From Jiangella muralis (GTDB lineage: Bacteria > Actinomycetota > Actinomycetes > Jiangellales > Jiangellaceae), in assembly GCF_001270745.1 (NCBI RefSeq), contig NZ_LFXL01000032.1, forward strand, positions 1-64,000: a stretch of 64,000 bases of DNA. Direction: 5' to 3'. Below are positions 24,146-33,257 of this stretch, one piece after another (position 1 is the first letter of the stretch; each line of letters starts with the position of its first letter). The position numbers and the translations under genes were made by a program. The notes below the pieces were generated by a model that had not been told where the DNA came from, ran no database searches, and was given only the letters and a program-made list of their open reading frames with translations.

Positions 24146-24434
24146 CGCCGGTCAGCTTTGTCCGGCCGCGCGCCGACTCGAGCAGTCGCGCGGCGGCGCG
24201 TGCCGCCTTCCTGACATCGGCCGCGCTTGCGCCCAGGTGGCTGTAGCCGGCCTTCGTCTTCATCGACAGGAGCGCGGCGAGGTGCCCGCTCGACCCGGAG
24301 TCGGCGGCCTTCAGCAGTCCGATCGCCTCGGCATGGTTCTCCCCCGTCGAATGCTGCCCGAGCCGCGCACAGCAGATGACGTCCGACGCGGCGATACCCG
24401 CATGCACGTAGAGCGTGACGACAGCATCGTTCAA
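24102..24434 (-). CDS. HEPN-like partner of the nucleotidyltransferase, start uncertain
   Basis: 110 residues from a TTG at 24434: YVHAGIAASDVICCARLGQHS, GENHAEAIGLLKAA and SMKTKAGYSHLGASAADVRKAARAAARLLES. This matches the helical HEPN-like proteins paired with nucleotidyltransferases in streptomycetes. The same frame reads sensibly upstream (SERWEHVRARPRCFLQAADDI then ELLDDIEQ) back to the end of the nucleotidyltransferase gene at 24519, but contains no ATG, GTG or TTG. The natural start is therefore missing, non-standard or destroyed by an indel. Confidence 0.6.
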   Translation of the reverse strand: MNDAVVTLYVHAGIAASDVICCARLGQHSTGENHAEAIGLLKAADSGSSGHLAALLSMKTKAGYSHLGASAADVRKAARAAARLLESARGRTKLTGVTCASGPRGPSRRG

Positions 24435-24516
24435 CTGCTCGATGTCGTCGAGCAGTTCGATGTCGTCGGCTGCTTGGAGGAAGCATCGCGGCCGAGCACG
24501 AACGTGTTCCCATCGC

Positions 24517-25137
24517 TCAGACCGTCCCCGGTCGCAGTCGCCTGCCCAGCCAGGATCGATCGCCTGCGATGGTCAAACCCGTCCGCAGGACCTCGCGTAG
24601 CACGGGCTCGCCTCGCGACGGGCCCAGTTCGGCGACGGTGTACTCCAGCGGCCTGACGTCATTGCCCGTCCACCCCACGACCGATTCGACGAGGTCGCCC
24701 ACCTGCTGCTCCCAGATCGTCTCGTCGGTGTCATTCGCGCGGACCAGTAGCAGGTCGATGTCGCTGTCCGGTCTCATCTCGCCCCGACCGGCCGAGCCGA
24801 ACACGGCGGCATACACGGGCCGCTGTTCCCAACCGGCGAGCTTCTGTTCGATCCGGCTCAGGAAGGTGCTTCGCAGGTTCGCCAGGCCGATGATGTGTTG
24901 TGCCGCGAGGTGGTGGTGGTTCAGCCGGTAACTGACCGCCGGCCCGACCCGTTCCGCCGCGACGACCCCTTGCTCGGTCAGCCGGTGCAGGACCTTGCGG
25001 ATGCCTTCCGCAGACCCTCGGCCCAGCACTCGCCCGAGTTGCCCGGTGGTGAAGGCGCGGTCGGCCAGGGCGAGAGCCGTCAGCACCGGGCCGTCGAGGG
25101 TCGGCGTCACCACGGCCAGCGGCTGCGACAACTGCAT
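24517..25137 (-). CDS. MNT-type nucleotidyltransferase with N-terminal winged helix
   Basis: 206 residues from ATG at 25137, chosen because GGAGG lies six bases upstream; the longer frame runs through the operator. Residues 10-85 form a winged helix (VLTALALADRAFTTGQLGRVL, EGIRKVLHRLTEQGVV). Residues about 105-190 are a polymerase-beta-type nucleotidyltransferase with the catalytic GSAGRGEMRPDSDIDLLLV signature. It pairs with the HEPN-like protein as a candidate toxin-antitoxin or AMPylating system, and the winged helix could autoregulate through the palindrome just upstream. Confidence 0.82.
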   Translation of the reverse strand: MQLSQPLAVVTPTLDGPVLTALALADRAFTTGQLGRVLGRGSAEGIRKVLHRLTEQGVVAAERVGPAVSYRLNHHHLAAQHIIGLANLRSTFLSRIEQKLAGWEQRPVYAAVFGSAGRGEMRPDSDIDLLLVRANDTDETIWEQQVGDLVESVVGWTGNDVRPLEYTVAELGPSRGEPVLREVLRTGLTIAGDRSWLGRRLRPGTV

Positions 25138-25154
25138 GAGGTCCTCCGTGTGCC

Positions 25155-25204
25155 AACTATTGTTGCTCCACACCAACAATAGTACAGTTATCCCCACTAT
25201 TGTT
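25155..25204. promoter_or_regulatory. AT-rich operator of the nucleotidyltransferase/HEPN pair
   Basis: AACTATTGTTG (25155-25165) and CAACAATAGT (25174-25183) form a 10-bp inverted repeat with an eight-base spacer. A third copy of the half-site, ACTATTGTT, follows at 25196-25204. The site lies immediately upstream of the ribosome-binding site and is much more AT-rich than its surroundings. Confidence 0.75.
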
Positions 25205-25409
25205 CGCCTAGCGGCGTGGATCCGGACGACCGTTCGTCGCAGCTCATCGACCGTTCGTCGCAGGGCGTGGACCCGCACGCCGCAGGCTCGAACCGCTCAC
25301 CGCACGCCTCCGTGCGGCATCTCCCGAGGCCGGAGCGCGCCGCCCTACCGTGGCGCCCCACAACCGGATCACTGTGAGCCGGACCACATGACGACGAGGA
25401 GGTCGGAGC

Positions 25410-25760
25410 GTGGCCAGTCTCGAGACACCCCCGCCCGAACGCGCCCTGCCCACCGCCGACGAATACGAGCGCATGCAGGCCAGCCCGGAGTTCGCCGAGC
25501 TGCGCCGGCGGTTCCGCAACTTCGCGTTCCCCATGACCGCGGCCTTCCTGGCCTGGTACCTGCTGTACGTGCTGCTGTCGACGTACGCAGTCGACTTCAT
25601 GTCGCAGCGGGTGGTCGGCAACATCAATGTCGGCCTGCTGTTCGGTCTCGGCCAGTTCGCGTCGACGTTCCTGATCACGTGGCTGTACGTCCGGCACGCC
25701 AACCGGAACCTGGACCCGATCGCCAAGCAGATCCGTGACGAGCTGGAGGGGGCGCGCTGA
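25410..25760 (+). CDS. DUF485-domain membrane protein
   Basis: 116 residues. MQASPEFAELRRRFRNFAFPM is the DUF485 entry sequence, followed by two membrane helices (AFLAWYLLYVLLSTYAVDFM, INVGLLFGLGQFASTFLITWLYV) and the conserved RHANRNLDPIAKQIRDELE tail. DUF485 proteins accompany ActP-type acetate symporters. A GAGGAGG-like site precedes the GTG start. It overlaps the symporter ATG by one base. Confidence 0.9.
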   Translation: MASLETPPPERALPTADEYERMQASPEFAELRRRFRNFAFPMTAAFLAWYLLYVLLSTYAVDFMSQRVVGNINVGLLFGLGQFASTFLITWLYVRHANRNLDPIAKQIRDELEGAR

Positions 25761-27376
25761 TGGAGACCCATGTCGGCAGTCCCGGCGTCAACATCACGAT
25801 CTTCGCGCTGTTCGTCGCGGTCACGCTGGTCATCGTGCTGCGGGCGTCGAAGAACAACAAGACCGCGGCGGACTTCTACGCCGGCGGCCGGGCGTTCACC
25901 GGCCAGCAGAACGGCATCGCGATCGCCGGTGACTACCTGTCCGCCGCGTCGTTCCTCGGCATCGCCGGGGCCATCGCCATCTACGGCTACGACGGCTTCC
26001 TGTACTCCATCGGCTTCCTGGTGGCGTGGCTGGTCGCGCTGCTGCTGGTCGCCGAGCTGCTGCGGAACACCGGCCGGTTCACGATGGCGGACGTGCTGTC
26101 GTTCCGGATGCGGCAGCGCCCGGTGCGGATGGCGGCCGCGACGTCGACGCTCGCGGTGTCGTTCTTCTACCTGCTGGCCCAGATGGCCGGCGCCGGCGGC
26201 CTCGTCGCGCTGCTGCTGGGCGTGACCGACCGCGGCGGGCAGGGCGTCGTCATCGCCGTCGTGGGTGCGCTGATGGTGTTCTACGTCCTGGTGGGCGGCA
26301 TGAAGGGCACCACCTGGGTGCAGATCGTCAAGGCGGTGCTGCTGATCACCGGCGCGTTCGTCATGACGATCTGGGTGCTGGCGCAGCACGACTTCAACCT
26401 GTCGCAGCTGCTCGGCGCGGCCGTCGACAGCGCGGGCGGCGCCGCCGGCCTGCTGGACCCGATGAACCAGTACGGCGCGTCCGACACGTCGAAGCTGGAC
26501 TTCATCTCGCTGGCGCTGGCCCTGGTGCTCGGCACCGCCGGCCTGCCGCACGTCCTGATGCGCTTCTACACGGTGCCGACGGCGCGCGACGCCCGGCACA
26601 GCGTGACGTGGGCGATCGCGCTGATCGGGCTGTTCTACCTGCTGACGCTGGTGCTCGGGTACGGCGCGGGCGCGCTGGTCGGCCCGGAGGAGATCCTGGG
26701 CGCACCGGGCGGCGTGAACTCCGCGGCCCCGCTGCTGGCCTACGAGCTGGGCGGGACAATCCTGCTCGGCGTCATCGCGGCCGTTGCGTTCGCGACCATC
26801 CTCGCCGTCGTGGCGGGCCTGACGATCACCGCGTCGGCCTCGTTCGCGCACGACGTGTACGCCAACGTCATCAAGAAGGGCGAGGTGGAGCCGAACGACG
26901 AGGTGCGGGTCGCCCGCATCACCGCCGTCGTCATCGGCGCGGTGGCCATCGTCGGCGGCATCTTCGCCAACGGCCAGAACATCGCGTTCCTCGTGGCGCT
27001 CGCGTTCGCCGTCGCCGCCAGCGCGAACCTGCCGGTGATCCTGTACTCGCTGTTCTGGCGGCGGTTCAACACCCGGGGCGCGGTGTGGAGCATCTACGGC
27101 GGCCTGGCCACGGCGGTGACGCTGATCGTGTTCTCGCCGGTGGTGTCGGGCAAGCCGGTGAACCCGGCGACCGGCCGCAGCCCGTCGATGCTGCAGGACG
27201 TCGACTTCCACTGGTTCCCGCTCGACAACCCCGGCATCATCTCGATCCCGGCCGGATTCTTGTTCGGTTTCCTGGGCGCCCGGCTGTCCAAGGAATACAA
27301 CAAGGCCAAGTACGCCGAGATGGAAGTCCGGTCCCTGACCGGCGCCGGGGCCGAGAGGGCCACCTCCGCGCACTGA
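25760..27376 (+). CDS. actP: ActP-type cation/acetate symporter
   Basis: 538 residues, about 13 membrane segments. KTAADFYAGGRAFTGQQNGIAIAGDYLSAASFLGIAGAIAI, SVTWAIALIGLFYLLTLVLGYGAGALVGPEE and FAHDVYANVIKKGEVEPNDEVRVARITAVVIG are ActP hallmarks. It imports acetate, and the next gene activates it to acetyl-CoA. A second, divergent paralog lies 3 kb upstream at 22418. Confidence 0.92.
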   Translation: METHVGSPGVNITIFALFVAVTLVIVLRASKNNKTAADFYAGGRAFTGQQNGIAIAGDYLSAASFLGIAGAIAIYGYDGFLYSIGFLVAWLVALLLVAELLRNTGRFTMADVLSFRMRQRPVRMAAATSTLAVSFFYLLAQMAGAGGLVALLLGVTDRGGQGVVIAVVGALMVFYVLVGGMKGTTWVQIVKAVLLITGAFVMTIWVLAQHDFNLSQLLGAAVDSAGGAAGLLDPMNQYGASDTSKLDFISLALALVLGTAGLPHVLMRFYTVPTARDARHSVTWAIALIGLFYLLTLVLGYGAGALVGPEEILGAPGGVNSAAPLLAYELGGTILLGVIAAVAFATILAVVAGLTITASASFAHDVYANVIKKGEVEPNDEVRVARITAVVIGAVAIVGGIFANGQNIAFLVALAFAVAASANLPVILYSLFWRRFNTRGAVWSIYGGLATAVTLIVFSPVVSGKPVNPATGRSPSMLQDVDFHWFPLDNPGIISIPAGFLFGFLGARLSKEYNKAKYAEMEVRSLTGAGAERATSAH

Positions 27377-27383
27377 CACCGGA

Positions 27384-27455
27384 GCGCGCTGCCGCCGACC
27401 CTTGTCGTCCTTGCCCAGCAGGGCCATGCGATGGTGAGGTTAGACGGCAGCGCGC
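27384..27455. promoter_or_regulatory. 11-bp inverted repeat between actP and acs
   Basis: GCGCGCTGCCG (27384-27394) and CGGCAGCGCGC (27445-27455) are perfect inverted copies with 50 bases between. In an actP-acs transcript they would form a large loop and could adjust processing or termination. There is no U tract. Confidence 0.45.
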
Positions 27456-27517
27456 CCCGATGCGCCGCCGGGCAGTCGCGGTTGCCCAGGATCACTGACA
27501 CGAGGAGCAGACCGAAC

Positions 27518-29479
27518 GTGACCAATGACGCTCTCTCCAATCTGCTACACGAGGACCGGAGCTTTCCCCCGTCCGCGGAGTTCGCCGCTCAGGCCAACGC
27601 CAAAGCAGACCTGTACGAGGAGGCCGCGGCGGACCGCCTGGCGTTCTGGGAGCGCCAGGCTCGTGAGCTGCTGAGCTGGGACACCGAGTGGTCCCAGGTC
27701 CTCGACTGGAGCAACCCGCCGTTCGCGAAGTGGTTCGTCGGCGGCAAGCTCAACGTCGCCTACAACTGCGTCGACCGGCACGTCGAGGCCGGCCACGGCG
27801 ACCGCGTCGCCATCTACTGGGAGGGCGAGCCCGGCGACAGCCGCACGCTGACCTACGCCGACCTGCAGCGCGAGGTCTCCAAGGCCGCCAACGCGCTGAC
27901 GGAGCTGGGCGTCGGCCACGGCGACCGGGTCGCGATCTACCTGCCGATGATCCCCGAGGCGGCCATCGCGATGCTGGCCTGCGCCCGCATCGGCGCCATC
28001 CACTCGGTGGTGTTCGGCGGGTTCTCGGCCGAGGCGCTGCGCAGCCGCATCGAGGACGCGCAGGCCAAGCTGGTCATCACGGCCGACGGCGGGTTCCGGC
28101 GGGGTAAGCCGTCGGCGCTGAAGCCGGCCGTCGACGAAGCCGTCGCGAAGTCGCCGTCCATCGAGAAGGTGCTGGTCGTGCGGCGCACCGAGCAGGAGGT
28201 CGCCTGGGACGACAGCCACGACGTGTGGTGGCACGACATCGTCGACCGCCAGTCCGGCCAGCACGACCCGCAGCCGCACGACGCCGAGGACACGCTGTAC
28301 ATCCTGTACACGTCCGGCACCACCGGGAAGCCCAAGGGCATCAAGCACACGTCGGCCGGCTACCTGCTGCAGTCGGCGTATACCCACCTCAACGTCTTCG
28401 ACCTCAAGCCCGAGACGGACGTGTACTGGTGCACGGCCGACGTCGGCTGGGTCACCGGGCACAGCTACATCGTCTACGGGCCGCTGGCCAACGGCGCCAC
28501 GCAGGTGATGTACGAGGGCACGCCCGACTTCCCCGAGGCCGGCCGCTGGTGGGACATCGTCGAGAAGTACAAGGTCAGCATCCTGTACACCGCACCGACG
28601 GCCATCCGCACGTTCATGAAGCAGGGCGACGAGATCCCCGGCCGCCGCGACCTCTCGTCGCTGCGCGTCCTGGGCAGCGTCGGCGAGCCGATCAACCCGG
28701 AGGCGTGGATCTGGTACCGCCGCGTCATCGGCGGCGACAGCACCCCCGTCGTCGACACGTGGTGGCAGACCGAGACCGGCGCCATGATGATCAGCCCGCT
28801 GCCCGGCGTCACCGCCGCCAAGCCGGGCTCGGCGCAGACGCCGCTGCCGGGCATCGTGGCCGACGTGGTCGACGACGCCGGCAACGTGGTGCCCGACGGC
28901 CACGGCGGCTACCTCGTGCTCACCGAGCCGTGGCCGTCCATGCTGCGCACCATCTGGGGCGACGACCAGCGCTTCATCGACACCTACTGGTCGCGCTTCG
29001 AGGGCAGCTACTTCGCCGGCGACGGTGCCAAGAAGGACGACGACGGCGACATCTGGCTGCTCGGCCGCGTCGATGACGTCATGAACGTGTCGGGCCACCG
29101 CATCTCCACGACGGAGGTCGAGTCGGCGCTGGTGTCGCATCCGAAGGTGGCCGAGTCCGCCGTCGTCGGCGCCACCGACCCGACCACCGGCCAGGGCATC
29201 GTCGCGTTCGTCATCCTGCGCACCGCCGCGGGCGACGGCGGCGCCGACGTCGTCCAGGAGCTGCGCAACCACGTGGCCAAGGAGATCGGCCCGATCGCCA
29301 AGCCGCGGCAGATCATGATCGTGGCGGAGCTGCCGAAGACCCGGTCCGGCAAGATCATGCGCCGCCTGCTGCGCGACGTCGCCGAGAACCGCGAGCTGGG
29401 CGACGTCCAGACGCTGGCCGACCCGACGGTGATGAACCTCATCAGCGACGGCCTGTCGAAGGACTCGTCCGAGGACTGA
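27518..29479 (+). CDS. acs: acetyl-CoA synthetase (AMP-forming)
   Basis: 653 residues from GTG at 27518 with GGAG about 11 bases upstream. Motifs: the AMP-binding P-loop [69 protein letters not shown] and the C-terminal [12 protein letters not shown] with the acetylatable Lys near 612. Converts acetate, ATP and CoA to acetyl-CoA. Length and order match acs at Rv3667 in mycobacteria. It is 140 bases downstream of actP and probably co-expressed. Confidence 0.96.
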   Translation: MTNDALSNLLHEDRSFPPSAEFAAQANAKADLYEEAAADRLAFWERQARELLSWDTEWSQVLDWSNPPFAKWFVGGKLNVAYNCVDRHVEAGHGDRVAIYWEGEPGDSRTLTYADLQREVSKAANALTELGVGHGDRVAIYLPMIPEAAIAMLACARIGAIHSVVFGGFSAEALRSRIEDAQAKLVITADGGFRRGKPSALKPAVDEAVAKSPSIEKVLVVRRTEQEVAWDDSHDVWWHDIVDRQSGQHDPQPHDAEDTLYILYTSGTTGKPKGIKHTSAGYLLQSAYTHLNVFDLKPETDVYWCTADVGWVTGHSYIVYGPLANGATQVMYEGTPDFPEAGRWWDIVEKYKVSILYTAPTAIRTFMKQGDEIPGRRDLSSLRVLGSVGEPINPEAWIWYRRVIGGDSTPVVDTWWQTETGAMMISPLPGVTAAKPGSAQTPLPGIVADVVDDAGNVVPDGHGGYLVLTEPWPSMLRTIWGDDQRFIDTYWSRFEGSYFAGDGAKKDDDGDIWLLGRVDDVMNVSGHRISTTEVESALVSHPKVAESAVVGATDPTTGQGIVAFVILRTAAGDGGADVVQELRNHVAKEIGPIAKPRQIMIVAELPKTRSGKIMRRLLRDVAENRELGDVQTLADPTVMNLISDGLSKDSSED

Positions 29480-29490
29480 CGCCGCGACGT

Positions 29491-29522
29491 CCTGCCCCCG
29501 CGAGGTTCATCGCGGGGGCAGG
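29491..29522. terminator. bidirectional terminator between acs and the TDT transporter
   Basis: CCTGCCCCCGCGA (29491-29503) and TCGCGGGGGCAGG (29510-29522) form a perfect 13-bp stem with a six-base loop. The two genes converge on it, and the transporter stop codon lies partly in the loop. Confidence 0.85.
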
Positions 29523-30655
29523 AACAGCGTGCCGCGGGCGCCGGCGCGAACGGTGCGGGTCGCGACGGTGGCCCAGGCGGCGAGGAGAAGGACGAACAGC
29601 GCGACGGCGGCGACGGTCAACGCCGTCGAGTTCAGGCGCAGGGCCAGGGTGCTGGCCGCGGTGACGCAGGTGCCGACCGGGAAGGTGAAGCTCCACCAGG
29701 TCAGCGCGAATGGCAGCTCCGACCGGGCGGCGCGCAGGGTCAGCGCCGCGGCGAGCGCGAGCCACAGCATCGCGAACCCCCAGGCGGGCAGGCCGTACAG
29801 GACCCCGAAGACCTCCGCGCCGGTGGCGTACGGACGGGGCAGCGCGGCGGCCGCGACGTCGCCGAGCAGGTTCGCGGCGGTCACCGACTGTCCCAGCGGG
29901 CCGAGCACGATCCACAGGGTCGGCGCCATGACCGCCGCGCCCGCGCCGTGGTGCATCAGCCGGGCCCAGATCTGGGTGATGAGGACGAGGCCGGCGATCA
30001 GGCTGGCGCCGAACATCGCGTAGCAGGCGACGAGCAGGGTGAGCCGGGGCTGGCCGGCCGGCACGTGCGGGATCAGCGCGGCTCCGGTGGCGGCGGAGAC
30101 CATCGGCGGGACCACCGGCATGAGCCACCCCCCGAAGGCGGCGTCTGCCGTGACGGTGTGCCCGGTCATCGCGCGGTAGGGAATCCAGACGGACGTGAGC
30201 AGCCCCAGCAGGGTGCCGGCGGACCACAGCGCGACCGCGACGGCGACCGACGCCTGGTGGCCGATCCAGTCCCGTCCCAGCGCCAGAGTGCCGGCGCCCA
30301 CGGTGAGCAGCGCCATCGCCGGGGCACCCCAGAAGTGCGCCAGCACGGGGTTCGCGGCGTGGCCCTTGGCGCGGTCGCGGTGCCGGGTCCAGTGCACGGC
30401 CCAGGCCGCGGTGAGCACCAGCAGCCAGGCCGCGGCGAGCGCCCACACCACCGTCGCGGCCGGGCGTAGTCCCGGCGGCTGCACCGGCAGGCCGGCCGCG
30501 GCGACGGCCACGATGCCGGTGCCCATGACCGAGGCGAACCAGTTCGGGCCGAGGTGCTCGAACACCCGGGCGGGGTGGTCGAGCTCGCGCAGCAGGCCGA
30601 GGGGCCGGCGGGGGCCGGCCGGCCAGCGAGTCCCGGTGGTGCCGTCGGCCGTCAT
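29507..30655 (-). CDS. TDT-family (SLAC1/TehA-like) anion transporter
   Basis: 382 residues from ATG at 30655. About ten hydrophobic segments; the family signature appears as HLGPNWFASVMGTGIVAVAAAGLP at residues 35-58 and later GAALIPHVPAGQPRLTLL and YGLPAWGFAMLWLALAAAL. Members export sulfite, dicarboxylates or tellurite-related anions; a choice cannot be made here. It is divergent from a LysR regulator that probably controls it. Confidence 0.85.
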   Translation of the reverse strand: MTADGTTGTRWPAGPRRPLGLLRELDHPARVFEHLGPNWFASVMGTGIVAVAAAGLPVQPPGLRPAATVVWALAAAWLLVLTAAWAVHWTRHRDRAKGHAANPVLAHFWGAPAMALLTVGAGTLALGRDWIGHQASVAVAVALWSAGTLLGLLTSVWIPYRAMTGHTVTADAAFGGWLMPVVPPMVSAATGAALIPHVPAGQPRLTLLVACYAMFGASLIAGLVLITQIWARLMHHGAGAAVMAPTLWIVLGPLGQSVTAANLLGDVAAAALPRPYATGAEVFGVLYGLPAWGFAMLWLALAAALTLRAARSELPFALTWWSFTFPVGTCVTAASTLALRLNSTALTVAAVALFVLLLAAWATVATRTVRAGARGTLFLPPR

Positions 30656-30725
30656 GGTCCCACCGTCACGCAGCACGCGGCCGCCCGGTAGAGCCGGATC
30701 GCCGATGGCCTCATAGGCTCGCCTT

Positions 30726-31652
30726 ATGCCGTTGTCTCCCCGCGTGAGCGATCTCGCGACCTTCGACCTGCTGCTGTCGGTGGCCCGCCTGGGTAGCGTC
30801 GGAGCCGCCGCGCGGGCGCACGACGTGACGCAGCCGGCGGCCAGCGCGCGCCTGAGCCATCTGGAGCGCAAGCTCGGACTGCGCCTGCTGGACCGCTCCG
30901 CGCGCGGGTCCCGCCTGACCGAGCACGGGGCGCTGGTGGCGGACTGGGCCCGTGCGGCCGTCGACGCCGCCGCGGCCATGGACGCCGGCCTGCGGTCGTT
31001 GCGCGTCGGCGCGCACAGCCGGCTGCGGGTGGCTGCCAGCCTGACCGTCGCCGAGTACCTGCTTCCGCACTGGCTGGTGGCCCTGCAGGCAGCCGCGCCG
31101 GACATCGCCGTGGCGCTGGTCGCGGGCAACTCCGACGACGTCGCCCGGGCCGTGCTGGACGACGAGGTCGAGCTCGGGTTCGTCGAAGGCCCGCAGGTCC
31201 CCGCCGGGCTGACCAGCCGGCGGGTCGCCCGGGACGAGCTGACGGTGATCGTCGCGCCCGGCCACCCGTGGGCCCGGCGCCGGTCCGGCATCACACCGGC
31301 GGAGCTCGCCGCCACGCCGCTGGTCAGCCGGGAACGCGGCTCCGGCACGCGCCGCCACCTCGAGCGCGCCGTCGGCTCGGCGACGGACGTCGCGGTGGCA
31401 CCGCCGCTGCTGGAGCTCCCGTCCACCACGGCGATCAAGACCGCCGTCGCGGAGGGCGTCGCTCCCGCCGTCCTCAGCTCGCTGGCCGTGGCCGCGGACC
31501 TCGCCGCTCGCACCGTCGTGGCGGTCCCCGTCCGGGACCTCGACCTCACCCGCGACCTGCGCATGGTCCACCGCCGCGGGCGCCGGCTGATCGGACCGGC
31601 GCTGGAGTTGTCGGCCATCGCCCATCGCGGGGTCCGCGCCCGCCCGCGCTGA
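30726..31652 (+). CDS. LysR-family transcriptional regulator
   Basis: 308 residues. N-terminal winged helix: LATFDLLLSVARLGSVGAAARAHDVTQPAASARLSHLERKLGLRLLDRSARGSRLTEHG. The C-terminal effector domain spans about 95-300 (LRVAASLTVAEYLLPHWLVALQAAAPDI, LIVAPGHPWARRR-like strand). Divergent orientation with the TDT transporter across 70 bases suggests it activates that gene; the closest relatives in my memory are CysB/CynR-like regulators of anion metabolism. Confidence 0.88.
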   Translation: MPLSPRVSDLATFDLLLSVARLGSVGAAARAHDVTQPAASARLSHLERKLGLRLLDRSARGSRLTEHGALVADWARAAVDAAAAMDAGLRSLRVGAHSRLRVAASLTVAEYLLPHWLVALQAAAPDIAVALVAGNSDDVARAVLDDEVELGFVEGPQVPAGLTSRRVARDELTVIVAPGHPWARRRSGITPAELAATPLVSRERGSGTRRHLERAVGSATDVAVAPPLLELPSTTAIKTAVAEGVAPAVLSSLAVAADLAARTVVAVPVRDLDLTRDLRMVHRRGRRLIGPALELSAIAHRGVRARPR

Positions 31653-31656
31653 CGGC

Positions 31657-32622
31657 TCACGCGTTCCTGGCCGCCACCTCGAGGGCGACGGAGCGGAGGG
31701 CGGCGCGCAAGGAGACGGGCTCGAGCACCTCGACGCCGGTCATCAGGGCGAACAGCTGGGAGGCGGCGACCTGCTCGGACTCGGTCCACAGGTCGGTCTC
31801 GGACCAGCCGTCCGCGTCAGGGTCGGACGCGGCGTCGCGGGCGCGCGTCGCCGCCAGGGCGCCGACCGCCGTGTGCAGCCGCCGCAGCGCCGGCGCGGAC
31901 AGCCGGACGCGGCACCGGTACCGCAGCAGCGACCGGTCGAACTGCGCCGACGACGCCGCCCACCAGCCGCCGAGGTCGAAGTCGTCCGGGCGCCAGGCGG
32001 CGTCGGGCCGCACGGCGGCGGCGTCGATGCGGCTCACGCGGTACGTACGCACCTGCTCCCGGTGCGCCGCGACGAGGTACCAGGTGCCGGCCTTGAGCAC
32101 GAGGCCGAGCGGGTCGAGCAGCCGCGACACCGTCCGGTCGGAGCGCCGGTACGAGACGTCGAGCTGGCGGCCGGACCACACCGCGTCGGACACCGTGGCC
32201 AACGCCTCCGGCGGCGCGACCTCGCCGAACCAGCCGGGCGCGTCGACGTGGAAGCGCTCGCGCAGGCGGGCGGCGCGGCCGCGCAACTCGGGCGGCAGCA
32301 TCGCGATGACCTTCGTCTGCGCCGCGACGAGAACCGTGCCCAGCCCGAGATCCGCCACCGCGCTCGGGACGCCGCCGACGAACAGCGCGGCCGCCTCGTC
32401 GCCGGTGAGACCGTCGAGCGTCGTGCGCCAGCCCTCGACCAGCCTGACGCCGCCGCCCGGCCCCGACTCCGTCCACAGCGGGACGCCGGAGGCCTGGAGC
32501 GCCGCGATGTCGCGGTACACCGTGCGGACCGACACCTCGAGCTCGTCGGCCACCTCGGCCGCCGTCATGGTGCGCCGCTGCTGCAGCAGCAGCATCATCG
32601 CCATCAACCTGCTGGCTCTCAC
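31657..32622 (-). CDS. WYL-domain (YafY-type) transcriptional regulator
   Basis: 321 residues from the GTG at 32622, which starts the usual RASRLMAMMLLLQQRRTMTA sequence; a GTG eight codons upstream is possible. HTH_11: TAAEVADELEVSVRTVYRDIAALQASGVPL. WYL domain about 140-225 with SDAVWSGRQLDVSYRRSDRTV, DPLGLVLKAGTWYLVAAHR and VRTYRVSRIDAA. It is divergent from a small flavin-type protein with a palindrome between them. Confidence 0.9.
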   Translation of the reverse strand: MRASRLMAMMLLLQQRRTMTAAEVADELEVSVRTVYRDIAALQASGVPLWTESGPGGGVRLVEGWRTTLDGLTGDEAAALFVGGVPSAVADLGLGTVLVAAQTKVIAMLPPELRGRAARLRERFHVDAPGWFGEVAPPEALATVSDAVWSGRQLDVSYRRSDRTVSRLLDPLGLVLKAGTWYLVAAHREQVRTYRVSRIDAAAVRPDAAWRPDDFDLGGWWAASSAQFDRSLLRYRCRVRLSAPALRRLHTAVGALAATRARDAASDPDADGWSETDLWTESEQVAASQLFALMTGVEVLEPVSLRAALRSVALEVAARNA

Positions 32623-32645
32623 GGGATCGAACCTACGCCAGAACA

Positions 32646-32662
32646 CTGACAGCGGATGTCAG
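32646..32662. promoter_or_regulatory. palindromic operator for the WYL regulator
   Basis: CTGACA-GCGGA-TGTCAG is a perfect 6-bp inverted repeat with a five-base spacer, midway between the divergent regulator and flavoprotein genes. YafY-type regulators are often associated with TGACA/TGTCA palindromes of this kind. Confidence 0.65.
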
Positions 32663-32686
32663 CAATGGACCGGCAGCATAAGGGTT

Positions 32687-33163
32687 ATGACGACCTGGAA
32701 GCAGTTCGACGACGAAGTACCCGAGCTGGCGGCGATCGTGCGCACACAACTCACGGCCACCAAGCACCATGTCCTCGCGACACTGCGAGCGGACGGCTCG
32801 CCGCGGGTCTGCGGCACCGAGGTCGCCTTCGACGGCGACCATCTCACGCTGGGCTCGATGCCCGAGGCCCGCAAGGCGCACGACCTGCAGCGCGACCCGC
32901 GCTACGCGGTGCACAACAACCCCGGCGACGGATCGATGACGGTGCCGGACGTGAAGATCTCCGGCCGAGCGGTCGAGGTCGTCGGCGCGGAGATGGAGGC
33001 GTACCGCACCGCGCGCGAGGGCGCCGTGCCGCCGGGACCGTTCCACCTGTTCCGGCTGGGCATCGACGAGGTGGTGCTGGCCGGCCTGAACGACACCCGC
33101 ACGGGCATGGCGATCACGCTCTGGCGGCCCGGACAACCGGTACAGACATTCGCCCGCGGCTGA
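32687..33163 (+). CDS. pyridoxamine-5'-phosphate-oxidase-fold flavoprotein
   Basis: 158 residues from ATG at 32687. HHVLATLRADGSPRVCGTEVAFDGDHLTLGSMPEARKAHDLQRDPRYAVHNN is the split-barrel cofactor-binding region; LFRLGIDEVVLAGL and MAITLWRPGQPVQTFARG complete the barrel. Such proteins bind FMN, F420 or haem; substrate unknown. Control by the divergent WYL regulator is likely. Confidence 0.8.
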   Translation: MTTWKQFDDEVPELAAIVRTQLTATKHHVLATLRADGSPRVCGTEVAFDGDHLTLGSMPEARKAHDLQRDPRYAVHNNPGDGSMTVPDVKISGRAVEVVGAEMEAYRTAREGAVPPGPFHLFRLGIDEVVLAGLNDTRTGMAITLWRPGQPVQTFARG

Positions 33164-33182
33164 AGGGGCGCCGCGGACCCGC

Positions 33183-33257
33183 TAAAATGTCCATCGGTGT
33201 GCCGGGAAGTCTGGTCGGCGTGACATCGCCATGCCCACCACCAGATGAGGTGACGCC
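33183..33257 (+). promoter_or_regulatory. promoter and structured leader of nhaA
   Basis: TAAAAT at 33183-33188 is a good -10 element. The resulting transcript would start near 33195 with GGTGTGCCGGGAAGTCTGGT, in which GCCG (33201-33204) can pair with CGGC (33216-33219), followed by about 38 bases to the GTG start at 33258. The compact leader in front of a Na+/H+ antiporter could be an ion-responsive element, but no known riboswitch is recognised. Confidence 0.35.

Noticed and set aside
25244-27427. 727-residue minus-strand frame over actP
   Set aside because: His/Asp/Arg-rich antisense shadow of a well-supported symporter gene.
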